Source of the DNA: a virus | Length of the DNA stretch: 41,674 bases | IMG/VR virus record: IMGVR_UViG_3300009149_005697 | Span: 1 to 41,674 of that record | Strand: one strand, 5' to 3' | Shown here: positions 16,008 through 24,688 of the stretch, one piece after another | How the letters are laid out: each line of letters starts with the position of its first letter | How positions within the stretch are numbered: the stretch's first letter is position 1 | Translations under genes and position numbers: made by a program | Notes under the pieces: model-generated | What the model was told of the DNA's origin: nothing | Seen by the model: the letters and a program-made list of their open reading frames with translations, nothing else | Database searches by the model: none

Positions 16008-17032
16008 AACACATACCCATCTATCATCAAAGCAGCCGCCTGGATCGCCTACGTCGCAACAAAGACGCAGAGTTGATCATTGCCAATCATTGCCAAGCAC
16101 CTTGGCGCTATCTCATCGTGGACTGGACCGGAGAGTGCTTTGTCTGCGCCTGCGAAGCCTGGCTGCCGGTCAGTGTAGGGCGCATCGAACAATTTGATGA
16201 CCTAGGTGCGATATGGAGCAGCCCAGTGGCCCGAGAGGTGCAGCAGGACATCCTGGATCGACAGTTTTCTTGGTGTGCCATAGACATGTGTGGCATCCAG
16301 GATCATGACATCAGATATGACAAGCACACCATCAGCATCAACATAGACGACAGTTGCAATCTCAGATGTCCCAGCTGCCGCTCCGAACTCAAGATGCTGA
16401 CCGAGGGCCCGGTGTTTGAACAGCGTCGTTCACAGGTACTACATCTCATTGATCTCCTGGAGCGGTTCCAAGAACCTTGCCACATCATCATGAGCGGCAA
16501 CGGTGATGTGCTGGCCAGCAACATCATGCGCCCATTGTTGCATGAGTATCAGCCCAGGCCCGATCATACTTTCCGCTTGTTTACCAACGGACTGCTGCTG
16601 AAAAAACAACTGAGCCGCAGTCGTATCTTGCCCCAGACCACTCAATATCAGATCAGCATCGATGCTGGCAGTGCCCAAGTGTACGAGCAGGTTAGATTGG
16701 GCGGCAAATGGTCGGTGTTGCAGGAAAATTTTGATTTCCTGTCTTCGGTGATCGCCGACACTGGTGCAGATGTATGGTTGATGTTTGTGGTGCAACAAAC
16801 AAACTGGCATGACATGCGCAATTTTGCTGAGCTTTGTGTACAGCGTGGATGGCATGGCAACATCACCAAACTGGTGGATTGGGGCACTTGGCAGGATTTT
16901 GATGCCAATGATGTGATCGGTAACACACAACATCCAGATCATTTGGCAGCCATGCAAGAACTCATGTATATTGATCAGTTTAATCCAGGCTTGGTGCATC
17001 TCGACGACTATCTAAAAAATCTCATACAATGA
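16001..17032 (+). CDS. Radical SAM protein with N-terminal Cys domain (copy 2)
   Basis: 343 residues. SINIDDSCNLRCPSCRSE gives the core Cys at 119, 123 and 126. Ahead of it are Cys 31, 46, 49, 51, 92 and 97 (CFVCACEAW; WCAIDMCG), enough for one or two auxiliary iron-sulfur clusters. FRLFTNGLLL and YQISIDAGSA fit later strands of the radical SAM barrel. The usual GGEP motif is replaced by MSGNGDVL. It starts 7 nt before the end of the sulfotransferase and ends 4 nt into the DpdA-like gene, so the three are probably made together. Substrate unknown. Confidence 0.8.
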   Translation: MLKHIPIYHQSSRLDRLRRNKDAELIIANHCQAPWRYLIVDWTGECFVCACEAWLPVSVGRIEQFDDLGAIWSSPVAREVQQDILDRQFSWCAIDMCGIQDHDIRYDKHTISINIDDSCNLRCPSCRSELKMLTEGPVFEQRRSQVLHLIDLLERFQEPCHIIMSGNGDVLASNIMRPLLHEYQPRPDHTFRLFTNGLLLKKQLSRSRILPQTTQYQISIDAGSAQVYEQVRLGGKWSVLQENFDFLSSVIADTGADVWLMFVVQQTNWHDMRNFAELCVQRGWHGNITKLVDWGTWQDFDANDVIGNTQHPDHLAAMQELMYIDQFNPGLVHLDDYLKNLIQ

Positions 17033-18549
17033 CCGAACAACACGATCTCACAGCAGCTCAGAACGACTATGCTATTTTTTTGCCGGCTGTTTCCAGTTTC
17101 TATGGCAGTTATATAGGTCAGCAAAGGCACAAACAGTACGTGGAGCCTGCTCGCATGCCTGTGGGCATACCCGACATGGAGCAGTTGAATTGGCTGAACC
17201 CTCAAAAGGCCTTGTTTCCTTACCGTTGGAGCCTATACTCGGCTGGACACGCCAACCTCGATCTTGCCAAGCATGCACCCAAAGAAGACATGATCCGTAA
17301 TAGAGATCCCGGATCGTTGATGCTGGCTGACTCAGGCGGATTCCAGATAGCAAAAGGTGTATGGCCCGGTCGCTGGGCCGACCCCACAGATCGCGCTGCT
17401 GAAAAGAAACGAGCACAGGTTCTGGATTGGCAGATGGGAATCGCTGACTATGCCATGACCATGGACATACCTACTTGGACCTATCGAGATCCCAAAGCTG
17501 CAGCAGCCTGTGGAATACACAGCTACGACGATGCAGTGAATGCCACTCTTTACAACAACAATTACTGGGTGGCCAATCGATTCGGCTCCACGCGCATATT
17601 GAATGTGTTGCAAGGCGGCAACCATACCGAAGCCGACCATTGGTACGCTCTCATGAAAGGATTCTGCGATCCTGCACAGCACAGCAGTCATTTCAATGGT
17701 TGGGGCATGGGCGGACAGAACATGTGTGATGTGCACCTGGTGCTGCGACGTCTGGTACATCTCATACACGACGGATTGTTGGAACCCGGAGTGCATGACT
17801 GGATGCACTTCTTGGGCACCTCCAAGCTGGAATGGGCAGTGTTATTGACCATTATACAACGTGCAGTGCGGCAGTATCACAATCCCAGTTTCACTATCAG
17901 CTTTGACTGCGCCTCACCGTTCTTGGCCACTGCCAACGGACAGTTGTATCATTCGATCGTCACTGACCCCAGATCTAAATGGAGCTATCGCATGGATTCC
18001 ACTGTAGATGACAAACGCTATGCTATAGATTCACGCTTGTTCGGCGATGCTGTGCGGCAGGACGGTATACATGCTCAGTTCGAAGATTCTCCTGTTTCCT
18101 CACGCTTGAAGATTTCCGACATCTGCACCTACCGACCCGGCGACAAGAACAAGATCGGCAAAGAAGGAAAGACCAGTTGGGACAGCTTCAGTTATGCCTT
18201 GCTGATGGCGCACAATGTCTGGATGCACATCGAAGCTGTGCAGAGAGCCAATCGCTGTTTTGATTCTGGACAAGCACCATACATGCTGGTGCACCCCAAT
18301 GATCCCGGGTTCGATGCACGATTGGTGATCGATCAGATTTTCCGAGCACAGGATCGTTCAAAGAGCTTGGCCATAATCGATGATCATGCTAGTATATGGG
18401 AAAGAGTCATAGGCACACGTGGATTCACCGGAAAACGAGCAGTAAACGCACATACCATGTTTGACAATCTTTTTTCCACAGCACAACAGGACTGTGAAAC
18501 TGATGGATTTGATCAAACCAAACTAGACCAATTAGAGGAGCAATCATGA
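17029..18549 (+). CDS. dpdA: DpdA-like 7-deazaguanine DNA transglycosylase (TGT superfamily)
   Basis: 506 residues. TGT-superfamily marks: LMLADSGGFQIAKG (D101, substrate-binding Asp and loop), TMDIPTW (D146), LNVLQGG (~191-197), GWGMGGQN (~225-231) and SFDCASPF (D293, the place of the nucleophile). DpdA enzymes exchange guanine in DNA for a 7-deazaguanine base. With folE, queD and queE in the same window, a DNA-modification role is better supported than a tRNA-queuosine role. The product is likely a preQ0-type base, or one derived from it, that shields phage DNA from restriction. The zinc-binding Cys set of bacterial tRNA TGT is not evident. The start overlaps the previous radical SAM stop by 4 nt. 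Confidence 0.8.
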   Translation: MTEQHDLTAAQNDYAIFLPAVSSFYGSYIGQQRHKQYVEPARMPVGIPDMEQLNWLNPQKALFPYRWSLYSAGHANLDLAKHAPKEDMIRNRDPGSLMLADSGGFQIAKGVWPGRWADPTDRAAEKKRAQVLDWQMGIADYAMTMDIPTWTYRDPKAAAACGIHSYDDAVNATLYNNNYWVANRFGSTRILNVLQGGNHTEADHWYALMKGFCDPAQHSSHFNGWGMGGQNMCDVHLVLRRLVHLIHDGLLEPGVHDWMHFLGTSKLEWAVLLTIIQRAVRQYHNPSFTISFDCASPFLATANGQLYHSIVTDPRSKWSYRMDSTVDDKRYAIDSRLFGDAVRQDGIHAQFEDSPVSSRLKISDICTYRPGDKNKIGKEGKTSWDSFSYALLMAHNVWMHIEAVQRANRCFDSGQAPYMLVHPNDPGFDARLVIDQIFRAQDRSKSLAIIDDHASIWERVIGTRGFTGKRAVNAHTMFDNLFSTAQQDCETDGFDQTKLDQLEEQS

Positions 18550-18725
18550 TCGATCAAAATCTCATGGAACAGCTGGAGCAAGAACATCATGCCTTGAACA
18601 AACAGATCGCTGGACTTGAAAGCACCGGTAGATTCAGCGACCATCACATGCAAGAACTGAAAAAACAAAAACTGCATCTACGAGATCGAATTGAACAGTT
18701 GAAAAAGGAAAATCAACATGGATAG
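18546..18725 (+). CDS. Small coiled-coil protein, YdcH/DUF465-like
   Basis: 59 residues. QLEQEHHALNKQIAGLE is followed by GRFSDHHMQELKKQKLHLRD, the pattern of the short YdcH/DUF465 coiled-coil proteins. Unknown role; these usually form a helical hairpin. ATG overlaps the previous stop (ATGA) with AGAGGAG upstream, and the gene overlaps the next by 8 nt. Confidence 0.65.
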   Translation: MIDQNLMEQLEQEHHALNKQIAGLESTGRFSDHHMQELKKQKLHLRDRIEQLKKENQHG

Positions 18726-19224
18726 GCCCGGCTTCAGCGACACACAGTTTTTTTGGGGGCACGAAGTAGAACACACTCCGGCACTGGGCCTGCACACCCT
18801 GTTCGTGGTGGGATACCAAACGCAGGAGGCAATAGATCAGGAGCTAGAACGACCCCTTGCTGCCGAGCACATATTTTTTGGTGCCAATGACAGCTTCCAT
18901 CCTCGCGGTGCCGACCAACACCGAGCTTGGGAATCGGTGATCCGTACCTATCTGGATCGCGGCTTCTGGTGTAGTCTAGACATACCTTTTGATCAGGTCG
19001 CGGAGTTCAACGAAGGCGGGCTGTGCGAGCATGATCGGTTCATACCCATCATCAAGGTGCCCGTGCCTTACATCGGACTCTGGAACTACAACACCTGCGT
19101 GAAAATCGACGATCGAGACTTCGCCGCCACCAATCCCGGTGTGTGGGTGCACCAACTGCATGATCTCAAACGCCGCTCCAGATTCACACCCTGGAGCGAC
19201 TACGAAAAGGATAAAACAGTATGA
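18718..19224 (+). CDS. Conserved marine T4-like phage hypothetical protein
   Basis: 168 residues, no signal or membrane segment. QFFWGHEVEHTPALGLHTLF, then HIFFGANDSFHP, CSLDIPFDQVAEFNEGGL and WNYNTCVKIDDRDFAATNPG form a pattern I know from many cyanophage and pelagiphage genomes, always as a hypothetical protein. Strong conservation suggests a core function in infection. The start overlaps the coiled-coil gene and the end overlaps the next gene by 4 nt, in a tight operon. Confidence 0.75.
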   Translation: MDRPGFSDTQFFWGHEVEHTPALGLHTLFVVGYQTQEAIDQELERPLAAEHIFFGANDSFHPRGADQHRAWESVIRTYLDRGFWCSLDIPFDQVAEFNEGGLCEHDRFIPIIKVPVPYIGLWNYNTCVKIDDRDFAATNPGVWVHQLHDLKRRSRFTPWSDYEKDKTV

Positions 19225-19493
19225 GAACATACGTAGTACATCCGTACATTGATAATCAAACTAGGAATGAAGTCAACCAATGGTGCCAACATCATTTAGA
19301 TGATTCACACTTTGTGATTACCAGCAACTACAAGCGCAGCGATCGTGGTACCTTTGACATACACTTTTATGATAGATCCTCGGCCATGATGTTTATGTTG
19401 CGTTGGGGAGGAGAAATAGTCGAAGTGATCGATCGCACCGATGATGGTAGATATGTGAATTTCCATGCACTATTTGATGAAGAAACAATCTAG
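19221..19493 (+). CDS. Hypothetical protein
   Basis: 90 residues, starting MRTYVVHPYIDNQTRNEVNQ in an ATGA overlap with the previous gene. Alternating strands and helices (FDIHFYDRSSAMMFMLRWGG) suggest a small alpha-beta fold. I do not recognise it. Confidence 0.6.
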   Translation: MRTYVVHPYIDNQTRNEVNQWCQHHLDDSHFVITSNYKRSDRGTFDIHFYDRSSAMMFMLRWGGEIVEVIDRTDDGRYVNFHALFDEETI

Positions 19494-19504
19494 GAGTGAT
19501 GAGT

Positions 19505-19813
19505 ATGAAATGGTTTGATAGGTGGTTCGCCCGCAAGTGGCGTTGGGCCTATGACACTCGTGACGAGATCGAGCTGGTGACGACATCAAACTCTGGTAAA
19601 CTCAGTAGAGCGATACCGGAAGATGAGTCATGGGAGGACGGGCTCCGCATCACCATCAAGAAAATGATCGGCGGGTCTGTGGTCAGCTTCAGGACCTATG
19701 ATCGCAGAACGGATCGATCGGAAAGCCGGCACTACATCATCACAGACGAGCAGGATTTCACGACCGAACTGGGCAAGATCATAACCATGGAATCAATGAG
19801 GCAAACACTGTGA
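19505..19813 (+). CDS. Conserved small phage protein
   Basis: About 102 residues from MKWFDRWFARKWRWAY; ATG 19505 is chosen because AGGAG ends 8 nt before it (GTG 19496 and ATG 19499 are in frame but too close). The ITIKKMIGGSVVSFRTYDRR and HYIITDEQDFTTELGKI segments match a small protein I recall from T4-like marine phages. Unknown role. It overlaps the next start by 4 nt. Confidence 0.6.
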   Translation: MKWFDRWFARKWRWAYDTRDEIELVTTSNSGKLSRAIPEDESWEDGLRITIKKMIGGSVVSFRTYDRRTDRSESRHYIITDEQDFTTELGKIITMESMRQTL

Positions 19814-20940
19814 TCGCTGTTGATAATCAAAATTTCTGCCCTGCTCCGTGGCTGAGCCTGTATGTTGATCCTGATGGATCTGTGGACAACTGCTGTGTTG
19901 GTCGTAACAAAATCGGAAATATCAAAACCGAGGACATCAAGGACATAGTGTCAGGCGACAAAAATCGCGAAGTGCAACGACTCATGCTGGCCAATCAACC
20001 AGTGCCGGGCTGCTATTGGTGCAGGGATGGAACCAAACACAATCTGCAACAACACATGTTTAGAGTTTTTCCTGACCGCGAAGATCCATTGTACGATCAA
20101 GTCGGTAATTTCAGTCCACGCTATCTTGATCTACGCTGGAGCAACACCTGTAACTATGCCTGTGTGTATTGCAGTCCTATCTACAGCAGCCTACACGCTC
20201 AAGAGCAAAAAAAGCTGATAAACATCAAAAGAGACACTCGCAACAGTCTGCTTGATCATGTGCTGGAAAACATACGAGAGATCCGGCACATTTATCTCGC
20301 CGGTGGTGAACCCACCATGATGAAAGAAAATGAAATAGTACTACAAGCTCTGTTGGACCATAATCCTGATGTGGAAATCATCACCAATACCAATCTCAGC
20401 GAAACCAAAAACAATCGCGTGTACGAACTGTTGATGCAGTTTCCAACCAGTCGTTTCATGATCAGCGTTGATGACACCGATGACAGATACAACTACATCA
20501 GATGGCCCGGACACTGGCACACATTCACACAAAATCTCCAAGATCTTCGTGCCCGCAAACACAATGATTTCATAGCCTTCAATGTGGTAGTGATGAACAT
20601 CAACGCGATTACCACCTGGGACTTAGTGGATCGTTTGTTGAGCCAAGGACATGATGCTGTGGCCATCACTGTGCAACTCTACAACAACGGTGTCGATCCT
20701 GGACCTTGGGACATCCGACACATGCCGGTCGCGTATCAAGAGCGTGTGCTGAAGAGAATGGATCTGGAGCGCTATCGCGAATGTAAAGGCTGGGACAACA
20801 TACGAGATTACATAGCTCAACTCAAGACATCCGAGGATGCCAGCTCGTTGTGGCAACAACTGGATAGATTCGATCTCAAACACGGAGTTGACAGCCGGCA
20901 GATATTTCCGTTAATATATGAGTATCAGGAGAAATCATGA
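19810..20940 (+). CDS. Radical SAM protein with N-terminal Cys domain (copy 3)
   Basis: 376 residues. LRWSNTCNYACVYCSP gives core Cys at 114, 118 and 121; IYLAGGEPTM is the GGEP motif that holds SAM; NTNLSETK and RFMISVDDTDD follow. The first ~75 residues carry Cys 10, 28, 29, 68 and 71 (FCPAPWLSLYVDPDGSV, DNCCVG, GCYWC), the signature of a SPASM/twitch-type auxiliary domain, here at the N-terminus. This arrangement is shared with 8562 and 16001. Substrate unknown. Overlaps both neighbours by 4 nt. Confidence 0.85.
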   Translation: MIAVDNQNFCPAPWLSLYVDPDGSVDNCCVGRNKIGNIKTEDIKDIVSGDKNREVQRLMLANQPVPGCYWCRDGTKHNLQQHMFRVFPDREDPLYDQVGNFSPRYLDLRWSNTCNYACVYCSPIYSSLHAQEQKKLINIKRDTRNSLLDHVLENIREIRHIYLAGGEPTMMKENEIVLQALLDHNPDVEIITNTNLSETKNNRVYELLMQFPTSRFMISVDDTDDRYNYIRWPGHWHTFTQNLQDLRARKHNDFIAFNVVVMNINAITTWDLVDRLLSQGHDAVAITVQLYNNGVDPGPWDIRHMPVAYQERVLKRMDLERYRECKGWDNIRDYIAQLKTSEDASSLWQQLDRFDLKHGVDSRQIFPLIYEYQEKS

Positions 20941-21380
20941 ACCAACAACAACGAATCACAGTAGAAAACATCAAGGCACGAGCTGATCGCAAGATCTGGG
21001 TGACATTCCGCAAAGAAGGCATGCATCGCTATCCCGCAGCGGCCACTGATCCTCTTCTGGCCACGGGAGATCAATATGATGTCAGCTTCCTGGCCAATGC
21101 TCACCGACACATATTCCATTTCCGTGTGGCCATAGATGTGTTCCATAATGATCGCGACATCGAATTCATCCAGTTCAAACGCTGGCTGGAAAATCTCTAC
21201 AACACAAACGTGCTCGAACTGGACTTCAAAAGTTGTGAAATGATGGCAGACGATCTATATATACACATAGCAGATCGCTATCCTGATCGCACTGTGTGGA
21301 TCGAAGTCAGCGAAGACGGTGAGAACGGCTGTGAGATCCGCTATGAAACACATCAACCCAACCTATCAATAAAAATCTAA
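20937..21380 (+). CDS. Conserved marine T4-like phage hypothetical protein
   Basis: 147 residues. WVTFRKEGMHRYPAAATDP, YDVSFLANAHRHIFHFRV, DIEFIQFKRWLENLY, LDFKSCEMMADDL and VSEDGENGCEIRY form a pattern very widely found, as I recall, in cyanophages and pelagiphages. The fold is unknown and no catalytic motif is evident. It resembles 6-pyruvoyl-tetrahydropterin synthase-like proteins in overall rhythm (HRHIFHF), but without clear active-site residues. Confidence 0.75.
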   Translation: MNQQQRITVENIKARADRKIWVTFRKEGMHRYPAAATDPLLATGDQYDVSFLANAHRHIFHFRVAIDVFHNDRDIEFIQFKRWLENLYNTNVLELDFKSCEMMADDLYIHIADRYPDRTVWIEVSEDGENGCEIRYETHQPNLSIKI

Positions 21381-21389
21381 GGAGGAATC

Positions 21390-21602
21390 ATGGGACGCCC
21401 CCAGATCCGATCAAATCCCAAGACACAAGCACTGTTTGACGATCTCGACGAATTTCTACGTTTCTGTCGAGAATTTGGATATCGTTATGACGAGCGAGAT
21501 CTCTACAACTGGAAAAGCTATGCCTATCAACAATTCAACAAGTTCTTGCAAGGAAAAACCGCCAAGGACATGTGGCTGATCGATAGCGCACGGAGGAGGT
21601 AG
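21390..21602 (+). CDS. Small conserved phage protein
   Basis: 70 residues, with AAGGAGGAATC before the ATG. LDEFLRFCREFGYRYDERDL then YAYQQFNKFLQGKTAKDMW is a short helical protein seen in many marine T4-like phages. Role unknown. Confidence 0.65.
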   Translation: MGRPQIRSNPKTQALFDDLDEFLRFCREFGYRYDERDLYNWKSYAYQQFNKFLQGKTAKDMWLIDSARRR

Positions 21603-22493
21603 TTGATTCACATTTTTTTCGTGCCTGGTATGCACGGAACTATGATTGAAATGGCCCTACTAGGCTGTACAAACATAGATAAAGATATAGAAGTTATTGT
21701 GAGTCCTGATGGGTCGTGCCACGAGTTTAAAAAAAACTGTCACATTACCGATGAAATAACTCTTGACCGAATGACATCAACCACAAATATTACTACTGTA
21801 ATTTATCCATCGAGTGATCACAAACTTGATCAAATTTTAACACTTGTTGGCAATAAATCAATCAGTTGGGAATCTGACAGCAAAATACTGATTCATGCAA
21901 AGGACAGTAGATGGGCTGAAATAAACATGCTATTCCAATATCATAAAATTAGTATAGGATTAGGAAAAACCCTTGATATTTTTGGAGGAAATATCAATGA
22001 CATTGATATCAAAAACTGGAATCCGCAGTATGATCATTACACTGATATGCAGCGATGGGAATATAGAGAATGGCTGAGCTTGTTTTATCCATTATGGATA
22101 CAGGAATGGATTTTATCTCCCAGCCTTGTCAGTGATAATTTTTTATGTATTTCAAATCAAGATATAATTGAACATACTCAAAACACTTTAGAAACGATCA
22201 TGGAATTTTGTGGACACCGACCTAAAACATCCATCACAGCTTTCTGCAAAGAATATAGAGCCAAGCAACAGTACATTTTGGATGAATACCACATGATCGA
22301 AGAGATTTTACAGTGTACACTTACACAACAAGATCGGAGCTGGGATCTATCCAAATTAAGCATAGTTGGAGAAGCTATTCTACAATCCAAATTTCGAGAG
22401 CTGGGATACGAATGGCGTTGTCACGATCTCGATATATTGCCAACAACCAGTGTTGGTTTTGATAAAATTATTTTTGTACAGGAACAAAACTAA
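21603..22493 (+). CDS. Hypothetical protein, AT-richer than neighbours
   Basis: 296 residues, TTG start immediately after the previous stop, with GGAGG overlapping that stop. MIHIFFVPGMHGTMIEMALL looks like a nucleotide or phosphate-loop strand-turn-helix of the kind found in sulfotransferases, and the central region (RWEYREWLSLFYPLWIQEWI) is aromatic and helical. I cannot assign a family. Codon choice is clearly AT-richer (many ATT, AAA, TTT) than in adjoining genes, which suggests recent acquisition. It precedes the glycosyltransferase directly, so a cell-surface or glycan role is possible. Confidence 0.6.
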   Translation: MIHIFFVPGMHGTMIEMALLGCTNIDKDIEVIVSPDGSCHEFKKNCHITDEITLDRMTSTTNITTVIYPSSDHKLDQILTLVGNKSISWESDSKILIHAKDSRWAEINMLFQYHKISIGLGKTLDIFGGNINDIDIKNWNPQYDHYTDMQRWEYREWLSLFYPLWIQEWILSPSLVSDNFLCISNQDIIEHTQNTLETIMEFCGHRPKTSITAFCKEYRAKQQYILDEYHMIEEILQCTLTQQDRSWDLSKLSIVGEAILQSKFRELGYEWRCHDLDILPTTSVGFDKIIFVQEQN

Positions 22494-22494
22494 T

Positions 22495-23712
22495 ATGAAG
22501 AAACTATTCTACATGGGGCTCGAAAGCTATGAGTCACGCTACACCCTACAGCTCACAGAGTGGAATCGGCGTGTGTTTGAACGTCGGAAACTCGCAGTTA
22601 CATATGTGCCCGGTGTAAATCTGGACAACAGCCAAAAAATATCTGTGGGTCAGGTTCTTGACGCACACGGTCGCAGTTATTTTGCCATGAGCCAGATGAT
22701 GAATCTAGTGCAGCTGATGCAGCAAGGGGCAGTCACTGCGGAAGATGTTGTGTACTTCGAAGACATGTTCCAACCTGGCATCGAGAGCCTGCCCTATATC
22801 ATGGATCAAATTCCACCGGATCAACGCCCACGTGTGTTCGTGCGCTGTCTTGCACAGAGCATCGATCCCGACGATTTTGTGCATGTGTGGGACATGGCAC
22901 GGTGGATGGGCCTCTATGAAAAAATGGTGTGCGAGCTGGTGCGAAAATCAGGCGGTGCTGTGCTGGCCACCAACGAAGAGATGGTGGCACACATGAAAAT
23001 TGCTGGCTGGGACTGTGACATCTACAACATTTCAGGACTTGCGTTCGGCAAGGAGGAAGTGCGGGAACGCATCGGTGGTGCAGACCAAATTCGGCACTTT
23101 GATCAGCGGCGCATGAGAGTGGTGTTTGCTGCCAGATGGGATCAAGAAAAGCAACCGGATTTCTTCATGGATCTCGTGGAGATGTATCGCAACCAGGGCC
23201 GTCATAAGAACGTAGAGTTTGCGATACTGCAGGGAGGACCCCTGCGTTCGAACCGGCCAGAATATGTGGATCAGGCCCGAGACCTGGCCAACGTTGGTGC
23301 ACTCACCATCTATGAGAATCTCACAAAAAATGATTACTATGCTCTGCTCAATGACAGTCGCGTGCTCTTTAATTGCGCCCTTCAAGATTGGGTTTCCAAC
23401 ACAGTGAGTGAGGCAGATGCTCTCGGCTGCAATGTTCTATACCCTGCTTATCGCAGTTTCCCTGAGACTTTTAGTGATGATCCTAACCGTCTCTACGTTC
23501 CTTGGAGCATCGACGATGCATTCCACAAGCTGGAGAATCTCTTGATGGAGCCGCATCACAATCAAGGCTTGATATCGGACTGGACCAACGGCACCGTTGA
23601 TCGTGTCGTGGACATCATGACAGGGCAAGGAGGTCAGTGGTTGAGGACCGGTGCTCGCTATCGAGATCATGTTGCACACGAAAAATATCAAGTCGTTAAA
23701 ATCGAGGATTGA
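22495..23712 (+). CDS. Glycosyltransferase, GT-B fold (family 4-like)
   Basis: 405 residues from MKKLFYMGLESYESRYTLQL (the frame extends upstream but only as a shadow of the previous gene). The second half has the GT-B donor-binding rhythm: MRVVFAARWDQEKQPDFFMD, VEFAILQGGP, TIYENLTKNDYYALLNDSRV, then VSNTVSEADALGCNVLYPAY with the Glu of the GT4 E-x7-E motif. It should transfer a sugar from a nucleotide sugar to a glycan or protein. No membrane segment, so cytoplasmic. It heads the sugar cluster with the GalE-like gene that overlaps its end. Confidence 0.75.
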   Translation: MKKLFYMGLESYESRYTLQLTEWNRRVFERRKLAVTYVPGVNLDNSQKISVGQVLDAHGRSYFAMSQMMNLVQLMQQGAVTAEDVVYFEDMFQPGIESLPYIMDQIPPDQRPRVFVRCLAQSIDPDDFVHVWDMARWMGLYEKMVCELVRKSGGAVLATNEEMVAHMKIAGWDCDIYNISGLAFGKEEVRERIGGADQIRHFDQRRMRVVFAARWDQEKQPDFFMDLVEMYRNQGRHKNVEFAILQGGPLRSNRPEYVDQARDLANVGALTIYENLTKNDYYALLNDSRVLFNCALQDWVSNTVSEADALGCNVLYPAYRSFPETFSDDPNRLYVPWSIDDAFHKLENLLMEPHHNQGLISDWTNGTVDRVVDIMTGQGGQWLRTGARYRDHVAHEKYQVVKIED

Positions 23713-23713
23713 T

Positions 23714-24688
23714 GTGTCTAAAACCAAAGAAACTGTGTTGTCAAATTCGGTAGCTGTCACAGGTGCTGCCGGCTTCATTGGTGGTCAAACCATGATAGCA
23801 CTCCAAGCTGCCGGCTACAAGGTCTTGGGCATTGACAAGGCTAAATTGCCTGCCAATCTCAAAGACTATGCTGACTACTTCATGCAGGAAGATTATGCCA
23901 GCAGCTATGCCTTGGATGCCATCTACCGGCATCAACCCTTGGCCATCATACACTGCGGCGGAACCAGCCTGGTTGGCCCCAGCATGAAAGACCCTGCCGG
24001 TTATTACCACAACAACTTTGTCAAGACCAAGACTCTCTTGGATCACGTCGTGAAGCAACGTCTCAAGAGCAAGATCATTTTTTCCAGCTCAGCTGCTGTG
24101 TACGGTGAACCTGATCATGTGCCGTGTGCAGAATCAGACGTGCCTGCGCCGGTGAGCCCTTACGGTGACAGCAAATTCATGATTGAAATGATGCTGCGCA
24201 GCTATGGTCGAGCCTATGGTCTCAGCTGGAACGCGTTCCGTTATTTCAACGTGTGCGGTGCCGATCCCAAGGCACAACACGGACAGCGGGATGGCGCCAC
24301 ACACATCATAGCCCGGATATTAGAGAGCATCCGGGACGGTCGGGAATTTGTTCTCAACGGCGACGACTACGACACCGAGGATGGCTCGTGTATAAGAGAT
24401 TATGTGCATGTGGCCGATGTGGCTGCAGTGCATGTACGGGCACTCAACACAGACTTTGTGAACGGTGTCTACAATGTTGGCATCAATCAAGGCATCAGCA
24501 ATCGTGAGATAATGGATGCTGCCGAACGTATCACTGGTCAGAAACTCAAGATCACTGTGGGTCCCAGACGCCCCGGTGATCCTGCACGGCTCCAAGCCGA
24601 TGCTGGACAACTGGAAGCGCAAGGATGGCAGGCACAGCATGGTCTTGATGACATGGTCACGCATGCCTGGAAATGGTATGTTCGATAA
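23714..24688 (+). CDS. galE: NAD-dependent epimerase, UDP-glucose 4-epimerase-like
   Basis: 324 residues from the GTG at 23714, just after the previous stop. Extended SDR marks: SVAVTGAAGFIGG (Rossmann GxxGxxG at 17-23), IIFSSSAAVYGEP (Ser), SPYGDSKF (YxxxK), FRYFNVCGADP, and the GalE-type segment FVLNGDDYDTEDGSCIRDYV followed by HVADVAAVHVRAL. UDP-glucose/galactose or a related epimer pair is the likely substrate. The length is near GalE (338). It overlaps the DegT-like gene by 11 nt and supplies the nucleotide sugar for the glycosyltransferases here. Confidence 0.8.
   Translation: MSKTKETVLSNSVAVTGAAGFIGGQTMIALQAAGYKVLGIDKAKLPANLKDYADYFMQEDYASSYALDAIYRHQPLAIIHCGGTSLVGPSMKDPAGYYHNNFVKTKTLLDHVVKQRLKSKIIFSSSAAVYGEPDHVPCAESDVPAPVSPYGDSKFMIEMMLRSYGRAYGLSWNAFRYFNVCGADPKAQHGQRDGATHIIARILESIRDGREFVLNGDDYDTEDGSCIRDYVHVADVAAVHVRALNTDFVNGVYNVGINQGISNREIMDAAERITGQKLKITVGPRRPGDPARLQADAGQLEAQGWQAQHGLDDMVTHAWKWYVR

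Noticed and set aside
22366-22494. Long N-terminal extension of the glycosyltransferase at 22495
   Set aside because: It lies within the end of the 21603-22493 gene, and the protein family opening matches the ATG at 22495.
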